From Desulfobacterales bacterium HSG2 (GTDB lineage: Bacteria; Desulfobacterota; Desulfobacteria; Desulfobacterales; 4be13): 64,000 nt of DNA. The stretch covers positions 53,447-117,446 of the forward strand of contig JAUCGI010000001.1 in the NCBI GenBank assembly GCA_030378035.1, given 5' to 3'. The translations under genes and the position numbers were made by a program. Shown piece after piece: positions 8,820-15,888 of the stretch; positions within the stretch are counted from its first letter, which is position 1; the number at the start of each line of letters is the position of its first letter. The notes below the pieces were generated by a model. The model had not been told where the DNA came from and did not search any database. It saw only the letters and a program-made list of their open reading frames with translations.

Positions 8820-9280
8820 AAATTACTTGGAAACTTGATAATGAAGACGGATCCGATCCGGTTGATCCGACAGGTGAATTATATCTTTCAGCAGGAGGCC
8901 CCGACTTCATTTTTGAAGAATATACCTACTTGGATAGCTGGTTTGACGCTTTGACTGACGGTTTCCTATCGGCCCGGGACGGCGTTACCGGGATCATGGA
9001 GATATTGGAGGAGCCTGATCCCCTGAAATTCGAGCCGCTGGGACGCAAAGGTGTCAGAATCGCATACAAAGATCAGAATCTCGAAATAAGGGACACGGAT
9101 CATGCCATACTCATACTCCGAGAGTCAGTCAGGGCGTTTCTTTCGGAATTCGGGGGTGAAATTTTAAAGAACAAATTATTGATCAAATTGAAAGATTTCA
9201 GTGAAAAAGAATCCCGATCCGTTTCTAATATTGAACCGGAAAAGAGGCCGGATATGAAATCCGAACTCAGGGTTGCGTGA
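8813..9280 (+). CDS. Unrecognised acidic protein, possible immunity protein
   Basis: 155 residues; GGAGG precedes ATG 8813, which overlaps the preceding stop. No signal peptide or membrane segment. The sequence is acidic and aromatic in its first half (GGPDFIFEEYTYLDSWFDAL), with a beta-rich middle (GVRIAYKDQNLEIRD) and a charged tail. Size, acidity and coupling to the preceding toxin-like remnant fit an immunity protein, but I do not recognise a family. It is intact and may persist as an orphan. Confidence 0.5.
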   Translation: MLKITWKLDNEDGSDPVDPTGELYLSAGGPDFIFEEYTYLDSWFDALTDGFLSARDGVTGIMEILEEPDPLKFEPLGRKGVRIAYKDQNLEIRDTDHAILILRESVRAFLSEFGGEILKNKLLIKLKDFSEKESRSVSNIEPEKRPDMKSELRVA

Positions 9281-9297
9281 GATGGTTATGGACCTAT

Positions 9298-9463
9298 AAG
9301 GTGTCTGAAAAGTAATATTAACGGTGCCGAGAACGCATAAAATCATTTTTATCCCGGTTCGGGAGCCGAAATCAGCGGATCCGCTCCGTTACCATACAAT
9401 ATGTTGTGGTGTGGTTAAAATACAGAGTGGCATACGAGATATTTATCAGTTTTCAAACACCTT
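9298..9463. repeat. Inverted-repeat element with AAGGTGTYTGAAAA ends
   Basis: AAGGTGTCTGAAAA at 9298-9311 and its near-exact reverse complement at 9450-9463 bound 166 bp with no gene. No clear target duplication. Its right end abuts the second toxin fragment, so it marks the rearrangement junction. Confidence 0.5.
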
Positions 9464-9469
9464 TGTACT

Positions 9470-9641
9470 AAAGACGAATATTATCCCAAGGTCAAAAAAT
9501 ATCTGAAAAAACTGGATGTTCGGATTCGTAAGGAGATTAAGGAAAAACATATCCTGACCATTTTGTCCGAACCGGATGTCGGGAAAGCACTTATGGGGGA
9601 TTTGGCAGGAATCCGGGCAGATTTTCCTGACAGACAATTTT
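9470..9641 (+). pseudogene. RelE/ParE-type toxin fragment, start lost and 3' end fused to xisH remnant
   Basis: Reading from AAA GAC GAA gives KDEYYPKVKKYLKKLDVRI, then RKEIKEKHILTILSEPDVGK and ALMGDLAGIRADF. This is a typical RelE-family N-terminal two thirds (helical K-K-L-D-x-R-I-R-K-E-I, then G-D-L-x-G-I-R). The catalytic C-terminal strands are missing; after A-D-F the frame runs into unrelated sequence. The start codon region differs from the intact fragment at 8328 by one inserted base. Non-functional. Confidence 0.65.
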
Positions 9642-9701
9642 ATGCGACTCATTGTGTTTGACGATGAAAAGGAGGTCATCACAAAATGGATACCCGATTA
9701 A
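9618..9701 (+). pseudogene. xisH C-terminal remnant
   Basis: In a frame different from the toxin fragment, 9618-9701 reads QIFLTDNFMRLIVFDDEKEV then ITKWIPD and stop. The final RLIVFDDEKEVITKWI matches the conserved end of XisH proteins, which are normally encoded directly upstream of and overlapping XisI, as here (XisI starts at 9686). Everything N-terminal, including the nuclease-like core, has been replaced by the toxin fragment. Confidence 0.55.
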
Positions 9702-10021
9702 ACTCACCAGAAATAATAAAAAAAATTCTGGCAGACTTTGCAGAAACCCGCACCCGAAGCGGCGGTTCCCCGCTGAAGATTCTGTTTGATGATGAGCGAA
9801 AAAGTTACATGGTGCTTAGGATGGGTTGGCAGGGAAAGAGATACATCCACAGCGCCACCGTTCATATTGAGATTGTCGGTGACAAAATATGGGTTCAGAA
9901 TGATCATACAGAAGAGGGGATTGCCACGGACCTGCTTGAAGCCGGTATCCCCGGAGAAAATATTGTGCTCGGGTTCCGTGATCCGAAAATACGGCAGCAT
10001 ACAGAATTTGCTCAGGGATGA
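9686..10021 (+). CDS. xisI: XisI-family protein
   Basis: 111 residues, ATG 9686 with AAAAGGAGG shortly before. The C-terminal half is highly characteristic of the XisI (fdxN element excision controlling factor) family: MGWQGKRYIHSATVHIEI, then KIWVQNDHTEEGIATDLLEA, GIPGENIVLGF and H-T-E-F-A. XisI normally pairs with XisH. Despite the name, family members are widespread outside heterocyst elements and their general role is unresolved. Here the partner is a 3' scrap, so this copy is probably an orphan. Intact length matches the family. Confidence 0.92.
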   Translation: MDTRLNSPEIIKKILADFAETRTRSGGSPLKILFDDERKSYMVLRMGWQGKRYIHSATVHIEIVGDKIWVQNDHTEEGIATDLLEAGIPGENIVLGFRDPKIRQHTEFAQG

Positions 10022-10055
10022 TGCGAATTAGAAATTAAGAAGAAGGAGTTATTTT

Positions 10056-10919
10056 ATGAATATTCAAACCGTTGGCGTTATCGGAGCAGGCGTGATGGGG
10101 AGCGGGGTGGCACAAAACCTCGCACAGACAAATCACCGCGTCATACTTGTTGACATATCTGAAGCTATCCTGGAAAAGGCCAGGGGAGAGATTGCAAAGA
10201 ACATTCGTTTCCAACGATTATTCGGCAAAACAGGGGCATCGGGAGAGCCGGATGAAATTCTGAAGCAGATCATATTTACGACGGATTATTCACGGCTCGG
10301 GGATGCAGGTTTTGTTATCGAGAATGTCACTGAAAAATGGGAGTTAAAAAAGGAGGTTTACGCTCAGATTGACGGTATATGTCCGGAGGACTGCATATTC
10401 GCGTCCAATACATCGGCCATTCCGATCACCCGTATCGCATCAGCCACACAACGGCCCGCAAAAGTGATTGGTACGCATTTTATGAACCCTGTTCCCATGA
10501 AGACCATGGTTGAGGTGATCCGGGGCTATCATACGTCCGAGGAAACCATTGAGACCACCAAAACACTGCTGGAAAGCATGGGCAAGGAATCTGTTGTTGT
10601 GAATGATTCTCCGGGCTTTGTTTCCAACCGGGTGCTGATGCTGACGATTAACGAGGCCATCTTTCTGGTTCAGGATCAGGTGGCCAGCGCGGAGGATGTG
10701 GATCAGATTTTCAAATCCTGCTTTGGCCATAAAATGGGGCCCCTTGAAACCGGGGATATGATCGGGCTGGATACCATATTGTATTCCCTTGACGTGCTGT
10801 ACGAAAGCTTTAATGACAGCAAATACCGCCCCTGTCCCCTGCTGAAAAAAATGGTACACGCAGGACTGCACGGACGAAAAACCGGAGAGGGATTTTACAC
10901 TTATCCGCTGGATGTTTGA
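10056..10919 (+). CDS. 3-hydroxyacyl-CoA dehydrogenase-like, FkbK-type
   Basis: 287 residues, AAGAAGGAG before ATG 10056. Rossmann motif GVIGAGVMGSGVAQNL at residues 7-22; THFMNPVPMKTMVEVI (about 145-160) is the 3-hydroxybutyryl-CoA dehydrogenase signature; NDSPGFVSNRVLM and GHKMGPLETGDMIGLD are the C-terminal dimer/catalytic motifs. In methoxymalonyl/hydroxymalonyl-ACP operons (fkbGHIJK) this family member oxidises the glyceryl-ACP hydroxyl. It is followed by an ACP, an acyl-CoA dehydrogenase and an FkbH protein, exactly the partners needed, so that role is far more likely here than fatty-acid oxidation. Order is K-J-I-H, reversed from FK520. Its stop codon lies inside the left arm of the following repeat hairpin. 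Confidence 0.9.
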   Translation: MNIQTVGVIGAGVMGSGVAQNLAQTNHRVILVDISEAILEKARGEIAKNIRFQRLFGKTGASGEPDEILKQIIFTTDYSRLGDAGFVIENVTEKWELKKEVYAQIDGICPEDCIFASNTSAIPITRIASATQRPAKVIGTHFMNPVPMKTMVEVIRGYHTSEETIETTKTLLESMGKESVVVNDSPGFVSNRVLMLTINEAIFLVQDQVASAEDVDQIFKSCFGHKMGPLETGDMIGLDTILYSLDVLYESFNDSKYRPCPLLKKMVHAGLHGRKTGEGFYTYPLDV

Positions 10920-11103
10920 TGCTGGATGCCTGATGCTTGATACTTGATGCTTGATGCTTGATGCTTGATGCTTGATGCTTGATATTTGCTGTTTCACAAA
11001 ACATCGAATATCGAGGCATTGAATATCAAGTATCAAGCATCGAGCATTAAGTATCAAGTATCGAGTATCAAGTATCAGGCATCCAGCATCAAGCATCAAA
11101 CAT
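10912..11103. repeat. Heptanucleotide mirror hairpin (ATGCTTG arms) between fkbK and ACP
   Basis: Left arm 10912-10985 is degenerate tandem GATGCTT (with GATACTT, GATGCCT); right arm 11020-11103 is its reverse complement (AAGCATC, AAGTATC). The arms match as arms: the outer GATGTTTGATGCTGGATGCC pairs with GGCATCCAGCATC and CATCAAACATC. It spans the whole gap between two genes that must be co-expressed. Confidence 0.8.
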
Positions 11104-11116
11104 CAAAGGTGATATA

Positions 11117-11362
11117 ATGACGACAAACGGAACAAAGGAAAAAATCAGGTCTTTTCTAAGTAAGTATATTAAGAAGAAAGACTTGAAAGAGGAGGATGAG
11201 CTCTTCACCTCCCGTCTGGTGAATTCAATGTTTGCAATGCAACTGGTTTTGTTTATTGAGAAAGAATTCAGCTTTAAGGTGGAAAACGAGGATCTGGATT
11301 TAAAGAATTTTAATTCAATAAACGCTATCTCTGCTTTTGTTGAGCGAAAGGCGGCCCCATGA
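11117..11362 (+). CDS. Acyl carrier protein, FkbJ-type
   Basis: 81 residues; a weak AAGGTGAT ribosome site precedes ATG 11117. The phosphopantetheine attachment serine is in SRLVNSMFAMQLVLFIEKEF (about residue 37; the family has D/N-S-L/M), followed by FKVENEDLDLKNFNSI, the usual helix III region. It carries the glyceryl unit loaded by FkbH while FkbK and FkbI oxidise it to hydroxymalonyl-ACP. Its end overlaps the next gene by ATGA (11359-11362), so the ACP and dehydrogenase are translationally coupled. Confidence 0.88.
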   Translation: MTTNGTKEKIRSFLSKYIKKKDLKEEDELFTSRLVNSMFAMQLVLFIEKEFSFKVENEDLDLKNFNSINAISAFVERKAAP

Positions 11363-12495
11363 GAACTGAATTAACCCCGGAGCAGTCTGAGCAGCAGGAG
11401 GCTTTCAGGGCCTTTGCGGATGAAAAGATATCGCCTGAAGCGGACCAGTACGACCGGGACGAGAGAATTCCCGCTGAAACCCTGAAAAGACTTGCTGAAA
11501 AAGGGTATTCAGGCGCTACAATTCCCAAAGAAAACGGCGGCTCCGGCATGGACATGATCACTTATGGTCTCTTGTGCGAAGAAATCGGACGGGGCAGCGC
11601 GTCATTGTTAAGCCTGATTACGATTCAGACTATGGTCTCCCAAGCCATTTTAAAATGGGGCGATGATTCCCAGAAAGCCCAGTGGCTTCCCAAAATGGGC
11701 AAGGGAGAAATCTTATGCTCGTTTGCGCTGACCGAGCCGGAGATCGGCAGTGACGCTAAAAACGTGGGCACTTCAGCCGTTCTTTCCGACGGGACTTATC
11801 TCCTGAACGGAAGAAAGAAATGGATTTCCGGGGGCCAGATTGCGGATCTGTTTCTGATTATCGCCCAGTGTGACGGCGCGCCCGCGGCTTTTTTGGTGGA
11901 GCGGGATACCCCGGGATTTTTCACAGAACCGATTGGCGATATGATGGGATTCCGGTCAGCAATGCTGGCTGAAATTCGCATGGAAGACTGCCGGATTCCC
12001 GAGGAGAATCTTTTGGGAAGAATCGGCTTCGGATTTTCGCATGTTGCCGGCACATCTCTCGATTTTGGCAGATACAGTGTTGCGTGGGGATGCGTGGGCT
12101 TGGCACGGGCCTGCCTGGAAGCCAGCCTTGACTATACGGAAAAACGAAAGCAGTTCGGCGTATATCTCAAGGAACATCAACTGATCCAGGGGATGATAGC
12201 GGACATGATTACAAACCTCAAAGCAGCCAGGATGCTGTGTATTCATGCAGGCCATCTGAAAGATTCCGGTGATCCATCGGTGATTATGGAAACATCCGTG
12301 GCCAAGTATTTTGCCTCCCGAATCGCTGTGAAAGCAGCCATGGACGCGGTTCAGATCCACGGCGCGAACGGATGCAGCAGTCAATATCCGGTTCAGAGAT
12401 ATATGCGGGACGCGAAAGTCATGGAGATTATTGAAGGGAGTAATCAGATACAACAAACGCTTATTGCAAAATATGGGTATCTCATAAAAGATTAA
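11359..12495 (+). CDS. Acyl-CoA dehydrogenase, FkbI-type
   Basis: 378 residues, coupled to the ACP by a 4-base overlap. Signatures: CSFALTEPEIGSDAKNVGTS (flavin/substrate loop), KWISGGQIADLF, and QIHGANGCSSQYPVQRYMRD then AKVMEIIEGSNQIQQ, where the Glu of I-I-E-G-S (about 359) is the catalytic base. In fkb-type operons this enzyme performs the second oxidation on the ACP-bound glyceryl chain. Length and motifs are normal for the family; no break seen. Confidence 0.92.
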   Translation: MRTELTPEQSEQQEAFRAFADEKISPEADQYDRDERIPAETLKRLAEKGYSGATIPKENGGSGMDMITYGLLCEEIGRGSASLLSLITIQTMVSQAILKWGDDSQKAQWLPKMGKGEILCSFALTEPEIGSDAKNVGTSAVLSDGTYLLNGRKKWISGGQIADLFLIIAQCDGAPAAFLVERDTPGFFTEPIGDMMGFRSAMLAEIRMEDCRIPEENLLGRIGFGFSHVAGTSLDFGRYSVAWGCVGLARACLEASLDYTEKRKQFGVYLKEHQLIQGMIADMITNLKAARMLCIHAGHLKDSGDPSVIMETSVAKYFASRIAVKAAMDAVQIHGANGCSSQYPVQRYMRDAKVMEIIEGSNQIQQTLIAKYGYLIKD

Positions 12496-12511
12496 GGATA
12501 TCCGAAAACTT

Positions 12512-12850
12512 ACTCTTGCTCTTGCTCTTGCTCTTTATCTTGCTCTTGCTCTTGCTCTTTATCTTTATCTTGCTCTTGCTCTTGCTCTTTATCTTGCTCT
12601 TTATCTTTATCTTTATCTTTATCTTGCTCTTGCTCTTTATCTTTATCTTGCTCTTGCTCTTTATCTTGCTCTTGCTCTTGCTCTTGCTCTTGCTCTTTAT
12701 CTTGTTCCTGCTCCCAATTAGCAAGGGCAAGATTAAGAGCAAAGATAAAGATAAAGAGCAAGATAAAGATAAAGATAAAGATAAAGATAAAGAGCAAGAG
12801 CAAGAGAAAGAGAAAGAGAAAGAGAAAGAGAAAGAGAAAAAGAAAAAGAA
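12512..12850. repeat. Hexanucleotide mirror hairpin (CTTGCT / CTTTAT arms), ~340 bp
   Basis: Left arm 12512-12708 is a mosaic of CTTGCT and CTTTAT units; right arm 12725-12850 is made of AGCAAG, ATAAAG and finally GAGAAA/GAAAAA units, that is the reverse complement with a drift at its end. It fills the gap between the acyl-CoA dehydrogenase and fkbH. All frames through it stay open and give poly-Leu/Ile or Lys/Asp repeats, which are artefacts. Confidence 0.85.
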
Positions 12851-12860
12851 AGGTCTGAAT

Positions 12861-13922
12861 ATGAAAGAAATTTCCACTCCTCATTCAGAAGAGGAAAGAA
12901 AAATCAAATGCGTGGTATGGGATTTGGACAACACCTTATGGAACGGGGTCCTGATAGAAGGGGATGCGGTCTCTTTAAGGGAGGAAGTGCCGAAGATTAT
13001 AAATATCTTGGACAGTCGGGGGATCCTGCATTCTGTTGCCAGCAAGAATGATTACGGACAGGCCATGGAAAAGCTCCGGGAATTCGGGTTGTCCGATTAT
13101 TTTCTCTATCCCCAGATTCATTGGGATTCAAAAGTCCGTTCTCTGAAAAAGATACAGAAGTCCCTTAACATCGGCATGGACGCGTTCGCTTTTGTGGATG
13201 ACCAGCCATTTGAACGGGAGGAGGTGAGTTTTTCGCTTCCTGAAGTGCTTTGCATTGACGCGGCTCATGCGAACCGCCTTCCGGATATGCCTGAAATGAA
13301 TCCCCGATTTATTACGGATGAGTCAGAGATTCGCAGGCAGATGTATCTCAGTGACATAGCGCGCAACAAAGTGGAAGATGGATACACTGGCCCCAAGGAG
13401 GAGTTTCTGGCCACTCTGGAGATGAATTTTTCAATCAGCCCGGCGAAAGAGGAAGATTTGAAACGCGCAGAGGAGCTGACCATGCGCACACACCAACTCA
13501 ATACAACCGGCTATACCTATTCATACAATGAGTTAAATGAATTCCGAAAATCCGAGGATCACATCCTTCTGGTCGCCGCCTTGGAAGACCGTTACGGAAC
13601 TTACGGCAAAATCGGGCTGATGCTCATTGAACGACACGAGGGGCTGTGGCTCATAAAACTGCTGCTAATGTCCTGCCGCGTCATGTCAAGGGGAGTGGGG
13701 AACATCATGATCAATCACCTCCGCCGGGAGGCCAAAAAGCAGGGCGTCCGACTACAGGCAGAGTTGCTTCCCACAGATCGGAACCGGATGATGTATATGA
13801 CATATAAGTTTGCCAATTTTAAGGAAGTTAGGACCACAGATGAGTTGGTCCTGTTTGAAAATGATTTGTCGAATATTCCGGATTTTCCCGAGTATGTGAA
13901 AATCAGAATTGAAAATTACTGA
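12861..13922 (+). CDS. FkbH-like HAD-family glyceryl-ACP loading protein
   Basis: 353 residues from ATG 12861, with AGAAAGG nearby; the frame is open further upstream only because the hexamer repeat has no stops. HAD motif I is VVWDLDNTLWNG (Asp21, Asp23), SKNDYGQAMEKL is motif II, and FAFVDDQPFEREEV is the motif III/IV region; the C-terminal half (YGKIGLMLIERHEGLWLIKL, SCRVMSRGVG, AELLPTDRN) is the acetyltransferase-like domain of FkbH proteins. The enzyme takes a glyceryl unit from 1,3-bisphosphoglycerate and loads it on the ACP after dephosphorylation. With the K, J and I genes upstream this completes a hydroxymalonyl-ACP pathway; a dedicated FkbG methyltransferase is not seen, though the TylF-like gene at 2086 could supply one. 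Confidence 0.93.
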   Translation: MKEISTPHSEEERKIKCVVWDLDNTLWNGVLIEGDAVSLREEVPKIINILDSRGILHSVASKNDYGQAMEKLREFGLSDYFLYPQIHWDSKVRSLKKIQKSLNIGMDAFAFVDDQPFEREEVSFSLPEVLCIDAAHANRLPDMPEMNPRFITDESEIRRQMYLSDIARNKVEDGYTGPKEEFLATLEMNFSISPAKEEDLKRAEELTMRTHQLNTTGYTYSYNELNEFRKSEDHILLVAALEDRYGTYGKIGLMLIERHEGLWLIKLLLMSCRVMSRGVGNIMINHLRREAKKQGVRLQAELLPTDRNRMMYMTYKFANFKEVRTTDELVLFENDLSNIPDFPEYVKIRIENY

Positions 13923-13923
13923 T

Positions 13924-14060
13924 TATAACGGATTTAAGGATCCCGTGAACGTGAACGTGAACGTGAACTTAAACTTAAACTTAAACTTGCACTTGCACCC
14001 GGCCTGAACGTGCTCCGGGTGCAAGTTTAAGTGCAAGTGCAAGTGCAAGTGCAAGTGCGG
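13924..14060. repeat. Hexanucleotide mirror hairpin next to a lone MITE-B left end
   Basis: CTGATTATAACGGATTTA at 13919-13936 is the left end of MITE family B (compare 38775); no matching right end is present. Arms GTGAAC/TTAAAC/TTGCAC (13945-13997) and GTTTAA/GTGCAA (14019-14058) are approximate reverse complements around CCCGG...CCGGG. The family-B end and the hairpin overlap the fkbH stop. Confidence 0.7.
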
Positions 14061-14078
14061 ATCTGATTTCAGGTTCAA

Positions 14079-14160
14079 TATCTACAAGGATTAGCGATAA
14101 GAAAAGGATTTTATGTCTGAACAGACCGAATCCTTTTCTTATCGCTAATCCCTGTAGATA
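14079..14160. repeat. Family D hairpin, 32-bp arms
   Basis: 14079-14110 and 14129-14160 are inverted repeats with one mismatch (TATCTACAAGGATTAGCGAT...). The right flank AAACGTATGTAAAAG is the reverse complement of the left flank of the copy at 26057, so the two are inverted copies of one longer element. Truncated GGTTCAGG/hexamer bits follow to 14240. Confidence 0.8.
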
Positions 14161-14276
14161 AACGTATGTAAAAGATGGGACACCCCCGAACTTAAACTTA
14201 AACCCGAACCTGAGCATTCAGTTACGGGCAAGTTTGGTGGGGGTTTTAAATATTTACAGAAAGGACAAATTCTGCT

Positions 14277-15500
14277 ATGAATCAGAATGGCATCCTAACC
14301 CGTTTACAATTGGACGGCGTAGGGCCGGCAAAACGACTCGGGTTTGACCCGGCAGACCGCCTGAATATCATTACCGGCGATAACGGCCTGGGAAAGACCT
14401 TTCTGCTGGAATGTGCATGGTTTGCGCTATCGGGTCAGTGGGCCGGATTTCCGGCTTATCCGGGGAACAACTCGGACAAAGCGGAAGTTAAGCTCACTTT
14501 TTCCATATCAGGCGAACCGGAGCGTGAGGAGATTAAGCGGGAGATTCTTTACGACCGGGAAATTCAGAACTGGCATATCCACGAAGGTTCGGGATATGAC
14601 GGCTTGGCAATTTATGCCCGCTCTGACGGCTCCTTTGGGGTATGGGATCCGGTGAAGGCAAAAATACAGCGCCCCGGCGGTACAGCCCTGCCCCTGAGTC
14701 CGCTGGTCTTGTCGAACCGGCATTTGTGGAACGGCCTCGGTGAATTCATCGAAAAAGAGGGAAGGGAGCAGAAGCTCTGTAACGGTCTGTTGCAGGACTG
14801 GGTGAACTGGCAATACAGGCAGAACCCTGCATTTGACATTTTCACCCGGGTCGTCTCCCGCTTATCCTCCGTATCCGGAGAGACGCTGAAACCGGGAAAA
14901 CCGGTCCGTATTCCCGGCGACACTGAAGAGATTCCCACCCTGGAATATCCTTGGGGAAATGTCCCGATTGTCCATGCGGCCGCCAGTGTGCAGCGCATCG
15001 TCGCACTGGCTTATATGATCGTCTGGGCATGGGAGGAGCATAAGATTGAAAGCCGGCACAGGGCCCCGTGCAAGAGCATGACGGTGCTTGTTGATGAAAT
15101 CGAAGCCCATCTGCATCCGGGATGGCAGCGTTCGATTGTTCCGGCCCTGCTCACGGTGAACGCCTGTCTGGATCGGGAGATAAAAATACAGTTCATCATC
15201 ACAAGCCATTCCCCACTGGTTCCGGCTTCCCTGGAACCCGGGTTTGATGAGGCGCATGACAAACTCTTCCATCTGGATATTCATCGGGATGAACACGGTT
15301 CCGCACACGCGGTTCTGGAGGAACTGCCGTTTTTACGGCACGGCCGGGCAGACAACTGGCTCACGTCGGAGGCCTTCGGATTGAAACATGCCCGTTCCCT
15401 GGAAGCGGAGATTGCCATTGAAGATGCGAAGAGGCTGCAAAACAGAGAGAAGCCGGATGCCGAGGAGGTGAAGGCGGTTCATGAGCGTCTTATGGTGTAA
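14277..15500 (+). CDS. AAA family ATPase (SMC/OLD-like, DUF-type), stand-alone
   Basis: 407 residues; AGAAAGGACAAATTCTGCT precedes ATG 14277. Walker A GDNGLGKT at residues 34-41, Walker B VLVDEIEAHLHP at about 270, then ITSHSPLV, the usual H-loop of AAA_15/AAA_21 ATPases. No TOPRIM domain follows, so it is not a full OLD nuclease. It overlaps the next small gene. Such ATPases commonly work with a small partner in defence or toxin-like gene pairs. It has no evident link to peptide synthesis although it sits inside the cluster. Family call firm, function unknown. Confidence 0.82.
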   Translation: MNQNGILTRLQLDGVGPAKRLGFDPADRLNIITGDNGLGKTFLLECAWFALSGQWAGFPAYPGNNSDKAEVKLTFSISGEPEREEIKREILYDREIQNWHIHEGSGYDGLAIYARSDGSFGVWDPVKAKIQRPGGTALPLSPLVLSNRHLWNGLGEFIEKEGREQKLCNGLLQDWVNWQYRQNPAFDIFTRVVSRLSSVSGETLKPGKPVRIPGDTEEIPTLEYPWGNVPIVHAAASVQRIVALAYMIVWAWEEHKIESRHRAPCKSMTVLVDEIEAHLHPGWQRSIVPALLTVNACLDREIKIQFIITSHSPLVPASLEPGFDEAHDKLFHLDIHRDEHGSAHAVLEELPFLRHGRADNWLTSEAFGLKHARSLEAEIAIEDAKRLQNREKPDAEEVKAVHERLMV

Positions 15501-15861
15501 TTTCAGACTGGCCGCCAGATCAATGAATACTGAGAAAGGAAACTTTCAGGATGTTGCCGACCCGTTCACTCTGAAACCGGAATCGTTTGTCATGGAATTT
15601 CCCTCTCTGATGATCAGAAGCGGTCCCGGGCTGACGCCTTCGCGGAGAGAAAAAATTGAAGCAACGATTAATCGCTTAAAATTAAATGAAAAAGAGAAAT
15701 ATATCGAGGTCCGACGAGAGTGGTTATGCGCTTACTGCGAGGGAGAGATCACCTTCTCTTTTTTGCGGAAAATGGCGCCTTTTATTGCTTACGAGCTGAA
15801 ACGGCAGAACTTGGGAAAACATATCGTTTCTGTTATGAAATCAGAATGTCAGGCGTGTTGA
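15481..15861 (+). CDS. Small unrecognised protein coupled to the ATPase
   Basis: Up to 126 residues if started at ATG 15481 (20-base overlap with the ATPase); an alternative ATG lies at 15523. No signal or membrane segment. The body has a basic helix (LTPSRREKIEATINRLKLNE), then WLCAYCEGEITF and a C-terminal ECQAC; the two Cys pairs could bind a metal. I see no HNH His-Asn pattern, so it is not clearly a PtuB-type partner. Position says it is the ATPase's partner; activity unknown. Confidence 0.55.
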   Translation: MSVLWCNFRLAARSMNTEKGNFQDVADPFTLKPESFVMEFPSLMIRSGPGLTPSRREKIEATINRLKLNEKEKYIEVRREWLCAYCEGEITFSFLRKMAPFIAYELKRQNLGKHIVSVMKSECQAC

Positions 15862-15888
15862 CGCTTTGAATGTCTTTTTTTTTGGCCT

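Noticed and set aside
9686..10021. Site-specific recombinase or excision function for a mobile island
   Set aside because: XisI proteins are controlling factors, not recombinases; no integrase or attachment site accompanies it.
10440..11099. 219-residue minus-strand frame across fkbK and the hairpin
   Set aside because: Antisense to a conserved dehydrogenase; its N-terminus is repeat-encoded.
12516..12860. N-terminal extension of FkbH rich in Leu/Ile/Phe (apparent signal or membrane region)
   Set aside because: It is translation through the hexamer hairpin; FkbH proteins start just before VVWDLDNT and a ribosome site lies before ATG 12861.
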